In this document: positions 33,041 to 41,216 of the stretch, piece after piece | How the letters are laid out: each line of letters opens with the position of its first letter | Numbering within the stretch: position 1 is the first letter of the stretch | Origin: Paenibacillus sp. BK033 | Lineage (GTDB): Bacteria; Bacillota; Bacilli; Paenibacillales; Paenibacillaceae | Direction of reading: 5' to 3' | Length of the DNA: 64,000 nucleotides | Assembly (NCBI RefSeq): GCF_004345425.1 | Contig: NZ_SLVP01000008.1 | Span: 124,001 to 188,000, forward strand | The notes under the pieces: model-generated | Database searches by the model: none | Told to the model about the DNA's origin: nothing | The model's input: only the letters and a program-made list of their open reading frames with translations | Translations under genes and position numbers: made by a program

Positions 33041-33244
33041 ATGCTTAAACACTTGTTGCAAAGATTCCTCGGCTCCGTCACAGGTAAACACTATAACAAA
33101 CATGGGCACTACGGCCACAACGGCCATTACGGTCACCGCAGCCATAGCAGCAGCGATTACAAAAAAGGAAACTATTATCCGCCGCAGCAGCCCCCATACG
33201 GTCATAGCCATTACAAGAAGAAATATGGCAGCTACAGCAGCTAA
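33041..33244 (+). CDS. His/Tyr/Gly-rich small protein
   Basis: A 67-aa protein: a short basic amphipathic start (MLKHLLQRFLGSVTGKHY), then HGHYGHNGHYGHRSHSS, and a Tyr/Pro/Gln/Ser tail (YPPQQPPYGHSHYKKKYG). About one residue in six is His, so metal binding or a coat/adhesive role is plausible; no family is recognised. AGGAGG lies 6 bases before ATG 33041. The three-hairpin leader directly upstream suggests post-transcriptional or attenuation control. Confidence 0.75.
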   Translation: MLKHLLQRFLGSVTGKHYNKHGHYGHNGHYGHRSHSSSDYKKGNYYPPQQPPYGHSHYKKKYGSYSS

Positions 33245-33350
33245 TTGTTAGAATATTGTTAGCAAACTAAACAATATCCTTATGACCTTTTTATAAGCGG
33301 CTAAAACGTTTCTAGTAAACTGGAAAAAAACGAGTGGAGGTGCGAATGGT

Positions 33351-33569
33351 ATGATGAAAATCATTACCTTCAAAGACCGTTCGGTTCCCGTTTATTACGT
33401 TAACGAACAGGCGGCTTCCGTTGAACAACTTCATCATAAATTGCTTGAGATGGAATACAACTTCGATTTCCGCAAGAAGTGGAAACGCATATCGAAGGTC
33501 GAGGTTGTCCGCGATGTCGCCATTTTCCAATACAATGACGGGACGAAGCTGTATCTTGAAGTAAGCTAA
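33351..33569 (+). CDS. Small protein of unknown function (72 aa)
   Basis: A 72-aa protein, probably a small alpha/beta fold: MMKIITFKDRSVPVYYV, a helix ASVEQLHHKLLEMEYNF, then KVEVVRDVAIFQYNDGTKL. No family recognised. GGAGG lies 10 bases before ATG 33351. It stands alone, ahead of a strong terminator. Confidence 0.7.
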   Translation: MMKIITFKDRSVPVYYVNEQAASVEQLHHKLLEMEYNFDFRKKWKRISKVEVVRDVAIFQYNDGTKLYLEVS

Positions 33570-33607
33570 CAACGGCGATTAACCAATCCAATGACCCGGC
33601 AAATACG

Positions 33608-33654
33608 AAAGCCCTGAAAGATCCGCCAAACGCGAATCCTTCAGGGCTTTTAGA
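33608..33654. terminator. Bidirectional terminator
   Basis: AAAGCCCTGAA pairs with TTCAGGGCTTTT between the convergent 72-aa and EAL genes. Confidence 0.85.
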
Positions 33655-33672
33655 TTTTACCTGGTTGATTAT

Positions 33673-34959
33673 TTATGCCGTTTGCGGCGACTTCCGGATG
33701 ATCGACATATCGAGCAAGTCCGGCTGCATCGGGGATCCCAGGAGGAAGCCCTGCACAAAGTCGCAGCTCCATTCCTTCAGCAGCTTGTATTGCTCCTCGT
33801 ATTCGACGCCGCCCGCAATAACCTCAATCTCCAGCTTGTGCAGCAGCCCGATCATGGCTTCCACGATATGGCGCTCGACGCTCTGCACATCAATCTGGCG
33901 GATGAACGATTTGCTGATCTTTACGCTGTTGACCGGCAGCTGCTTGAGGTTCGCAAGCGAAGCATAGCCTTCTCCGAAGTTATCCAGCGTAATTCTGACG
34001 CCTAATGCGCGCAGCTGGCTGAGTACGGCTAATGTTTTGTCCGTGAAATGAAGAATAACATCCTCCTTCACCTCAAGCTCCAGGCAAGAAGGCTCGAGTC
34101 CCGCCTCCTCCAGCACATGGGCAACCATGCTGCAGAAGCTGTTGTCCATCAGCTGGACATGCGAAACATTAACCGCAATAACAAGCTCCTTCAGGCCATA
34201 CTCCTGCATGCCCGCCAGCATCCTGCAGGCCTCGCGCAGCGCCCATTCGCCGATTGGCACGATCAGGCCGTTCTGCTCGGCGATCGGGATAAATTCCGCC
34301 GGCCAAATCGCCCCAAGCTCCGGCTGATTCCATCGCAGAAGCGCTTCAAAGCCGCGTAGACGCCCGCCGTCCGTGCGGAAGATCGGCTGATAGCTCAGAT
34401 GGAACTGACGCATGTAAAGGGCCGGACGCAGCAATGCTCCAACCTCCAGCCAGCGGTTCATCTGGGCCGTCTCTTCTTCACTGTAAAACGTAATCCGGTT
34501 GCCGCCCTGCTCCCGCGATTTGAAGAGCGCTGTCTCGGCATGCCCGAGCAGTCTCTCGCTTGTCCGTCCGTTCTGCGGGAACAGGCAGGTACCGATGCTT
34601 GCCGTCAAATTCAATTCCGCTCCCCCATAGGAAACCGGGTATTGCGCTGCATATTTCATCTCTTCCACCGCATTGGCACATTCCGCCTGCGAGTATCCGA
34701 TTTCTCTAGCCATTAAAAAAGTATCGCCGCTGATCAAGGTAACAAAGGCCGTCTCAGCCCCTTGACTTAACCGTCCTCCGATACTTTCTAGTACCTGGTT
34801 GCCTGCCTCTAAGCCCTTGGCCTCATTCACACCATAGAAACGATCGATCTGAATCAATGCCACAACGAGCCGCTGTCCTGACGCCCGCGCGCGGCTCAAA
34901 GCCACCTCCAGCTGAGCATAAGCCTCCTGCCGTTCAGGTAAACTGGCTAACCCATGCAC
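33673..34959 (-). CDS. Degenerate GGDEF-EAL protein, probable c-di-GMP effector
   Basis: A 428-aa soluble protein. Residues 1-160 are a GGDEF-like domain with SGDTF in place of GGDEF. Residues 175-420 are an EAL domain: EALLRW is kept, but the metal loop DDFGTG is DNFGEG, KIDKSF is KISKSF, and IAEGVE is IAGGVE. Loss of the second Asp and of that Glu argues against hydrolysis; the fold may still bind c-di-GMP or a partner. It lies 168 bases downstream of a response regulator and hybrid kinase on the same strand, so it may be their output. Start GTG 34959 is tentative. Confidence 0.85.
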   Translation of the reverse strand: MHGLASLPERQEAYAQLEVALSRARASGQRLVVALIQIDRFYGVNEAKGLEAGNQVLESIGGRLSQGAETAFVTLISGDTFLMAREIGYSQAECANAVEEMKYAAQYPVSYGGAELNLTASIGTCLFPQNGRTSERLLGHAETALFKSREQGGNRITFYSEEETAQMNRWLEVGALLRPALYMRQFHLSYQPIFRTDGGRLRGFEALLRWNQPELGAIWPAEFIPIAEQNGLIVPIGEWALREACRMLAGMQEYGLKELVIAVNVSHVQLMDNSFCSMVAHVLEEAGLEPSCLELEVKEDVILHFTDKTLAVLSQLRALGVRITLDNFGEGYASLANLKQLPVNSVKISKSFIRQIDVQSVERHIVEAMIGLLHKLEIEVIAGGVEYEEQYKLLKEWSCDFVQGFLLGSPMQPDLLDMSIIRKSPQTA

Positions 34960-35082
34960 GATTGCTACACCATCCTTTTGTCATTACTGTTAATCCTATA
35001 GTCCCATATAAGTATTAGAAAAATTGCGGATTGTTCTTTAGAAGTATGTTAGGTATTTGCCAGCATTCGGACAAGTGGGTAT

Positions 35083-35114
35083 AAAAAAGATCACCTTGCA
35101 GCGGAGGTGATCTT
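35083..35114 (-). terminator. Intrinsic terminator after response regulator
   Basis: AAGATCACCTT pairs with AGGTGATCTT; the minus strand continues TTTTTTATA. It partly isolates the EAL gene from the two-component pair. Confidence 0.85.
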
Positions 35115-35127
35115 CAGGTCGCTTACC

Positions 35128-35850
35128 TTAATCATGTTCCTGACTGTGGTCGGTCGTATATTTGTAACCAAAGCCCCATACCGTACGGATTAAACGGGGC
35201 TCTTTCGGGTTTTGCTCGATTTTTTTGCGAAGATTCACGATATGCACATCAATGGCTCTATCCGTTACAAAAGAATCAAACCCTCTAATCGTATTAATCA
35301 GTTCTTCCCTGCTGAATACCTTGCCCGGATGGGATAAGAAGAGTTTCATCATCTCGAATTCTGAAAAGGTTGTCTCGATCAGCTTGCCTCTGACAAGAAG
35401 CATTCTGCGCTCGGCGTCCAGCTGAATCGGCGCGAGATCCATCGCTTCCGCTTCCGCCGCGCCAGCCGTCTCCGCTTCCGCCGCACTAAACTGGGAACGA
35501 CGGATCAGGGCTTCCACTCTAGCCGTCATCTCATGCATGCTAAATGGCTTGCACATATAATCATCAGCTCCGGCCTTCAAGGCCTGAACGCGCTCGGAGA
35601 CTTCGCTTTTCATCGACAAAATCATAATAGGCACATGCGATCGTTCACGAATAGAGGCGCAAACCCCCATACCATCCATATCAGGCAGGATCAGGTCAAG
35701 CAAAACAACATCAGGCGCAAACTCCTGAACGATCCGCAAGCCATCTTCACCCGTTCCCGCCTGCCTAACCGAATACCCTTCTTCCGACAAGTACATCGAC
35801 AGCATATCCCTCATCATGACGTCATCTTCAATTACTAAAACTTTATACAC
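35128..35850 (-). CDS. OmpR-family response regulator
   Basis: A 240-aa regulator. The receiver has EDD near residue 8, phosphoacceptor Asp in VLLDLILPDMDG near 50, and KPF near 102. An Ala/Glu-rich linker (AAEAETAGAAEAEAMDL) joins a winged-helix domain (LSHPGKVFSREELINTIRG; VDVHIVNLRKKIE-type; TVWGFGYKY). The second GTG (35850, reading VYKVLVIEDD) is 8 bases after AAGGGG; GTG 35859 touches the site. It follows the hybrid kinase by 104 bases, so phosphotransfer through the kinase's HPt domain to this regulator is the natural guess. Confidence 0.92.
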   Translation of the reverse strand: MYKVLVIEDDVMMRDMLSMYLSEEGYSVRQAGTGEDGLRIVQEFAPDVVLLDLILPDMDGMGVCASIRERSHVPIMILSMKSEVSERVQALKAGADDYMCKPFSMHEMTARVEALIRRSQFSAAEAETAGAAEAEAMDLAPIQLDAERRMLLVRGKLIETTFSEFEMMKLFLSHPGKVFSREELINTIRGFDSFVTDRAIDVHIVNLRKKIEQNPKEPRLIRTVWGFGYKYTTDHSQEHD

Positions 35851-35954
35851 CGGCGCCACCCCTTGGGGAAAGAAAGATTTCTGTCAAAAAATATAAATCT
35901 ATCTCTAATATACAATACGATTGTAAGGGTTAACAATAAAATGTTAGAAGATTG

Positions 35955-38900
35955 TTAGGAGAAACTGTCGAAAGTTGAAATCGACGCCCGCTGCAGACCG
36001 GCTATCACGCGATCCAGCTCTTTTTTCAGCCATTCGGCCGGCGCCTTCCACTCCTCCTCCCCCTCCTCCTTCTTCAAAATCTCGTTCAGCCTTGCCGCCG
36101 CCTGCACCACGTCATTGGCCGACAAGTAGCTGGCTGCCCCCATCAGCGTATGAATCATTCGTCTCGCGGCTGCGATCTGGCCATTGGTCAACTCCCCGGT
36201 CAGCTTGTCCGGGAAGCCTTCGTAATCCTTCAGGAAATGCACCAGCATATGTCGCAAAATAGAGACTTTGCCGCTGACTCTGGCCAGTGCGGTCTCAACC
36301 TGAATCCCGTCCAGCTCAGGCACCGATAAGCCGGAAACGCCCCATGCCTGCTGCTGCAGCACCGGAAACTTCTTATTGTTCAGCAGATTCATAATGACGA
36401 TGTAGAGCTGATCCGGATCCAGAGGCTTCGTTACTACCCCGTTCATGCCAAGCTGCAAGTAATGCTCATGATCCGCGCGAAGGGAGTTTGCGGTTACCGC
36501 GATAATCGGCAGGTGCTCGTACCGGGGATCTTTGCGGATTAACGTCGTTGCTTCCATTCCGTCCATCTCCGGCATATGAATATCCATCAGGACAAGATCC
36601 CAGCTCCCCTGCTCCAGCTTCTCCAGAGCTTCCCGCCCGTTCTCCGCAAGGCCGACCTCGAAGCCCCGCTCCTTCAGCAATTCGATGGCTACCAGCTGGT
36701 TAATATGATTGTCCTCGGCAAGCAGAACCCGTATTTTTTCCCGAAGCTCCGCGGACACGGCCGCCTCCTGGGCAGCCATTGTCCATTCCTTGACCGGTAC
36801 CGCCCTTTGATCCAGCGTTCCCGTTAAAGCATGGAATAAGGCCAGACGGGTAACCGGCTTGGTCAGAATCGCGTAAGGACGGCCGGAATCCGGCATTTGC
36901 ATAAGCTCGTCACGGCCGAAAGAGGTCGTAAGCGCAATCGTCTTCACTCCTGCGGCGGTAGCCTGCTTGTGGAATTCCAGCCAGGTCTCCGCTCCGTACA
37001 TATCGGGCATTTCCATATCCAGCATAATCAGCTTCGGCATCGCTCCCGCGCCCATCCGGCGCAGCTTTTCCCTCGCGCTTCCCCAAGAGGAGAACGCTAC
37101 CGGGGTCAAGCGGAACGATTCCGCAAGCCCGCACCAATGCAGCCGCATCTCGTCGCTGTCTTCCACGACCCAGATGCATTGGTCCTCCAGCTCCTTGCCG
37201 ACATTCAGCTTCTCTTCCATGACGGAAGACAAGACGGGGAATGACAAGGCAAAGCTGAACCGGCTGCCTATGCCGGGCTCGCTGTCCACCTGGATTTTTC
37301 CGCCCATCATTTTGACGAGACCGTTCGCAATGACAAGTCCTAAGCCGGTACCTCCGTATTTGCGGGTGGTGGAACCGTCTGCTTGCGTGAACGGGGTAAA
37401 CAATCTGTCGATTTGTTTTTTCGTCATGCCGATACCGGTGTCTTCCACGGTGAATTGCAGCTTTAACCCGTCAGGGCACTGCTCCAACACCTCAAGAGAA
37501 AGCTTCACATGACCGCGTTCCGTAAACTTAACGGCGTTCATGCATAGATTAAGCAAAATTTGCTCCACTCGCATCTGATCGCCCAGAAGTGTGGTCGGCA
37601 GCTGCTCCGGAACCTCCAAAATAAATTCGAACTGCTCCTTGCCGCCCATAAAGACGCTGAGCTGACCGGTCAACCGGCTGAGCATCTCCTGAGGCTGGAA
37701 CGCTACCCGCTCCACCTCGACCTTGCCCGCTTCGATCTTCGAGAAATCGAGCAGATCGTTAATGATGCGAAGCAGCGATTCCGAGGAGTTGCCAAGCTTG
37801 TCCATATAATCCTTCTGCGAGGGGGACAAGCCGGTGCGGCGCATTAGCTGCGTCAGGCCGATAATGCCGTTAAGAGGCGTGCGGATCTCATGGCTGACCA
37901 TCGCAAGGAACCGGCTTTTGGCCGCATTCGCCTGTTCGGCTTCCTGCGTCGCCTGAATCAGCTCCTCTTGCGTATGCTTTTGCTCGGTAATATCGCGGGC
38001 GATGCAGGAGAAATACAGCTCCCCTGTATTTCTGTATGGATGGGCTACGATAACAAGCGAGACGTTGACCTTGTCTCCGGCCTGAGTGAGAAGCTCGGCT
38101 TCCCCTTCCCAATAGCCAAATTTCTCGGCGATCCGGGAGCCTTTTATCAAATACAGGTACATGGACGGCTCCACGTAGCTCTTATAGTCCTTCGGCTTGT
38201 AATCCAGCGGCAGGCCAAGCATCCTCTTGCCGGCCTTGTTAATGTAGGCAACCTTCCCGTTATGGTCGATGGATGCGATCAGGTCTTTGGCCGAGCCGAT
38301 AATGTCGAGCAGAAGGTTGCGGGATTTCTCCACTCTTACGTGCTCGGAGATATCATAAGCCATGCCAAGAACGCCGGTCAGGCGGCCCTGCTGGTCGCGC
38401 AGTCCGTTCGAGAAGTGGCGTACCGGAATTTTGGTCCCGTCCTTATGGACATACGTCCACTGCCGTTCATAGGAGAAGTCCACCTGGCGCAGCGTCCGGA
38501 AAACTTCGAGGCCCGGCTCGATGTGGACGCCAAGCTTCTGCGACAGAATCTCCGCTTCGCGCTCGATTTCATCCGGGTCCATGAACAAAAGAGGTGTCGC
38601 ATGCCCCTTCAGTTCTTCCGTCGTATAGCCGATCAGCTTCTCCGCCGCCTGGTTCATATAACTGACGCGGTAATTTTCGTCCAGCAAAATAAAAGAGTAT
38701 TCGTTCTGCTTGATAATCGCCTCGAGGCGTCCGAACATGTCCTTCAAATGCTCCATCATCCCGTTAACCGATTCCGCCAGCTTGCCTACCTCATCCCCGG
38801 GCTCCTGGGACAGATGCTCCACCTCGAATTGGCCGTCGGCCGCCTGCTTCGTGACGGATAAGATTCCTTTCAGCCGGTTAATAATCGTATTGAAATAGAG

Positions 38901-39794
38901 CGAGAAGAGAATGACGATCACCACTTCGGACAAAGCGATTGTGGCAAAGATCCGCCACAATACATTGGACACGCCTGTAGTGAGGCTCGCTTTCGGAATC
39001 TCGATCGCAGCATGCCAAGGTGCGGTGCTGTCTACGTCCATGTATAAAAGGATATGATCCATATTTCCGCGCTGGATATGGATTTGCCCGGACGGGTGAA
39101 GCAGCTTGTCGAGAGTTAGACCCGGCTGCCCGTTAAGCAGCCCCTGAATCGGCTTCACGCCTGCAGAGGTAGAGTAGGAATGGAACAAGACTACTCCCCG
39201 CTCGTTGTAGAGCCAATACTCCGAGCTTGGATCCTTATCCACAAGAAAATAGGGCGAAATCGATGACATCGGCATCGATGCGTATAAAACACCGTTAATC
39301 TTGTTTGTCTGATCATAGACCGGAATGACAATAAGGGATTGCTTCAGGCTCAGGCTATCGAAAGAGGGAAGGAACAGATCCGTAATTTGCGATTTCCCCT
39401 TCATCGCATCCCGAAAAAAAGCTTGCCCGCCCATATTGACCGGGTCTCCGTTCGTACGGATCGCCCGGCCGCTCGCATCAATATACCCAATCGCGTAATA
39501 GGTATAATCCGAGCGGTACAGCTCCTTCCTGAAATAATTCAGCCTCTCCGTATCGCTTCCGTAACGGACAATATCCGTGCGGCTCATCACGACTACCTCG
39601 GCCCGCCTGATCTGCAGCCAAGAGGCCAGATAATTGGCGCTGACGCTCAGCCGGCTGGCCACCCTTTCAGACGCGGTACTAATCATTTCCTGCTTAACGG
39701 ACAGGTAATTAAATATTCCAGCCATGCCAAGCGGAATGAAGGTGATTAGGACGATGATGAGCAGGCCTTTTGTCCGCAATGATAGGTTGTTCAA
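35955..39794 (-). CDS. Hybrid sensor histidine kinase with two receivers and HPt
   Basis: A 1279-aa phosphorelay kinase. Two membrane helices (near 8-30 and 285-308) bracket an extracytoplasmic dCACHE-like sensor; then HAMP, two PAS domains (about 365-610), and HisKA with His in MVSHEIRTPLNG near 635. HATPase follows (DTGIGM; GGTGLGL), then a receiver with Asp in MLDMEMP near 925, a second with Asp in LMDIHMPEMDG near 1069, and an HPt domain with His in RRMIHTLMGAAS near 1214. BarA-like architecture. All phosphoryl-transfer residues are present. The ligand is unknown. The OmpR-type regulator follows. Confidence 0.93.
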   Translation of the reverse strand: MNNLSLRTKGLLIIVLITFIPLGMAGIFNYLSVKQEMISTASERVASRLSVSANYLASWLQIRRAEVVVMSRTDIVRYGSDTERLNYFRKELYRSDYTYYAIGYIDASGRAIRTNGDPVNMGGQAFFRDAMKGKSQITDLFLPSFDSLSLKQSLIVIPVYDQTNKINGVLYASMPMSSISPYFLVDKDPSSEYWLYNERGVVLFHSYSTSAGVKPIQGLLNGQPGLTLDKLLHPSGQIHIQRGNMDHILLYMDVDSTAPWHAAIEIPKASLTTGVSNVLWRIFATIALSEVVIVILFSLYFNTIINRLKGILSVTKQAADGQFEVEHLSQEPGDEVGKLAESVNGMMEHLKDMFGRLEAIIKQNEYSFILLDENYRVSYMNQAAEKLIGYTTEELKGHATPLLFMDPDEIEREAEILSQKLGVHIEPGLEVFRTLRQVDFSYERQWTYVHKDGTKIPVRHFSNGLRDQQGRLTGVLGMAYDISEHVRVEKSRNLLLDIIGSAKDLIASIDHNGKVAYINKAGKRMLGLPLDYKPKDYKSYVEPSMYLYLIKGSRIAEKFGYWEGEAELLTQAGDKVNVSLVIVAHPYRNTGELYFSCIARDITEQKHTQEELIQATQEAEQANAAKSRFLAMVSHEIRTPLNGIIGLTQLMRRTGLSPSQKDYMDKLGNSSESLLRIINDLLDFSKIEAGKVEVERVAFQPQEMLSRLTGQLSVFMGGKEQFEFILEVPEQLPTTLLGDQMRVEQILLNLCMNAVKFTERGHVKLSLEVLEQCPDGLKLQFTVEDTGIGMTKKQIDRLFTPFTQADGSTTRKYGGTGLGLVIANGLVKMMGGKIQVDSEPGIGSRFSFALSFPVLSSVMEEKLNVGKELEDQCIWVVEDSDEMRLHWCGLAESFRLTPVAFSSWGSAREKLRRMGAGAMPKLIMLDMEMPDMYGAETWLEFHKQATAAGVKTIALTTSFGRDELMQMPDSGRPYAILTKPVTRLALFHALTGTLDQRAVPVKEWTMAAQEAAVSAELREKIRVLLAEDNHINQLVAIELLKERGFEVGLAENGREALEKLEQGSWDLVLMDIHMPEMDGMEATTLIRKDPRYEHLPIIAVTANSLRADHEHYLQLGMNGVVTKPLDPDQLYIVIMNLLNNKKFPVLQQQAWGVSGLSVPELDGIQVETALARVSGKVSILRHMLVHFLKDYEGFPDKLTGELTNGQIAAARRMIHTLMGAASYLSANDVVQAAARLNEILKKEEGEEEWKAPAEWLKKELDRVIAGLQRASISTFDSFS

Positions 39795-40099
39795 GACGCG
39801 CGGTCCCCTTCCCGAGTAAATCTACATGTATTATATCGTCACGAGGGGGTGGAATCGATAGACGATTTGTCGGAAGGAGAGTGCAGCCAGAACCGTGGGC
39901 TCACTCCGGGAGATGTATCTCCCTCCACTCGTCTTCGATTCGTTGGGGAGGGCGCAAACCAACCGCCTCCGTTCCTTGGCGGGTTGCCTGCCTGCGGCAG
40001 GCCCGACAGACGGTGCGCACATATCAGCCTTGCGGCCTCCCTGTCGCAGCATGGAGGGGAGTCTAGTTCCTTTCTAATTCGCTCCCTTTTGCGCAGAAC
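39795..40099. other. Intergenic region with hairpins, no gene seen
   Basis: GGGAGATGTATCTCCC (39908-39923) and GCCTGCCTGCGGCAGGC (39986-40002) are palindromes. The GGAGATGTATCTCC phrase resembles the arms of the element at 41074-41190. The reading frames here look fortuitous. Confidence 0.5.
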
Positions 40100-40310
40100 C
40101 ATCCCCTTGATACGTTGTACGTTTTGCAGGATATATGAAGGGTTTGGGGGCGTAGAGGGAGATAGGATGCATGGAATGCAGGATATTCTATTGTATATGG
40201 GCAAAATGAGGGGAGATGAGGCAAATATGGTGTATTTCGTGCAGCGTATTCTAGGAGAAGAGGCATTTTGGGCAAATATAGTGTAAAGCGTGCAACGTAA
40301 CCATGCAGGG
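40100..40310. repeat. Decayed copy of TGCA-N5-TGCA palindrome family
   Basis: Degenerate cores TTGTACGTTTTGCAGGATA, ATGCATGGAATGCAGGATA, GTGTATTTCGTGCAGCGTA and GTGTAAAGCGTGCAACGTA recur at about 50-base spacing. Order and orientation are as in the intact arrays. Confidence 0.65.
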
Positions 40311-40321
40311 CGGCGAGCAAA

Positions 40322-40843
40322 TCAAGGGTATTCGTTTAATTGGGAGTGCCAGTTGAGGGCGATTTGTTCCATTTCGCTTACGAATGCTTTTTTGGCGGGG
40401 CTGTACTCGTTGGTGCGTTCGTATCGCTGGGCCAGCTGTTCTTTAAAGCGGCTGTATCTGGCAGCTTCCTCAGGGTGGGAGAGCAGATAATCGCGGAAGA
40501 TGAGATGCCGTCCGATCTGGGGGCTATCGGATTGGTAGAAGTGGATATGGTGGGTGCGCTGCTCTCCGCCTTTGCGAAACAACCGCCTGCCGGAAATGCC
40601 CCAGTCTCCCGCTACGTCGTATCCGAGAGAATCCATCGTAGCATTGAATAGATCAATCCTGTTAATATCGTCAACGATTCCCATCATGTCGATAACGGGC
40701 TTGGCCTTCATCCCCGGAACAGCCGTGCTCCCGAAATGCTCGAATCGGATCTCCACTCCGCCAAAGATAGACTTTAGGCACTCCGCTTCCACCCGAAACA
40801 TCATAGCCCAGTCTTCCTTGTATTCGCTCAATCTCACTTCCAT
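40322..40843 (-). CDS. GrpB/UPF0157 family protein
   Basis: A 173-aa protein of the GrpB family, a nucleotidyltransferase-like fold. Signature FEHFGSTAVPGMKAKPVIDMM near residue 35, RLFRKGGEQRTHHIHFYQ, and HLIFRDYLLSHPEEAARYSR. Biochemical role unknown; some relatives are fused to dephospho-CoA kinase. AAGGAGGG precedes ATG 40843. Confidence 0.9.
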   Translation of the reverse strand: MEVRLSEYKEDWAMMFRVEAECLKSIFGGVEIRFEHFGSTAVPGMKAKPVIDMMGIVDDINRIDLFNATMDSLGYDVAGDWGISGRRLFRKGGEQRTHHIHFYQSDSPQIGRHLIFRDYLLSHPEEAARYSRFKEQLAQRYERTNEYSPAKKAFVSEMEQIALNWHSQLNEYP

Positions 40844-41009
40844 GCTATCCCTCCTTCTTTTAAAAACAGGCTAACGAAACCACATATCGTTATTTACTAT
40901 CTAACCGCCTCTTTTAACCCAAAATCGGTCATATAGCGTTACCAGGTTTCGTTAGATTTTAAAACTTTCGTTAGCGACACGCCGTATGTAAGAGGAGCAA
41001 CCTATGTTG

Positions 41010-41043
41010 CAAAAAAAGGCTGCCGAGATTAATCGGCAGCCTT
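41010..41043 (-). terminator. Intrinsic terminator
   Basis: AAGGCTGCCGA pairs with CGGCAGCCTT around ATTAA; on the minus strand it ends in seven Ts. It lies 174 bases past the aldo/keto reductase stop, beyond a palindromic element. Confidence 0.85.
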
Positions 41044-41073
41044 CTCTGTTTAAAAGTATATCGATGAGAGCCA

Positions 41074-41190
41074 GAGGAAATGTATCTCCTGTAGGAGCGA
41101 AGCGTTTGCCTTTGTCCGAACATGGCTTCTTTAAACCATTCAATCAAAGCCATGTGAGGACAACAGCAACCGGAAGGAGATACATTCCTC
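41074..41190. repeat. Long imperfect palindrome (MITE-like or structured RNA)
   Basis: Outer arms GAGGAAATGTATCTCCT (41074) and AGGAGATACATTCCTC (41175). Inside, TTGTCC...ACATGGCTT pairs with AAGCCATGT...GGACAA. The whole 117-base segment can fold into one long hairpin. It lies in the 3' flank of the aldo/keto reductase gene, before the terminator, so it would be part of that mRNA. Confidence 0.65.
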
Positions 41191-41216
41191 AGGCGACACG
41201 TCGATATCCCCAATTC

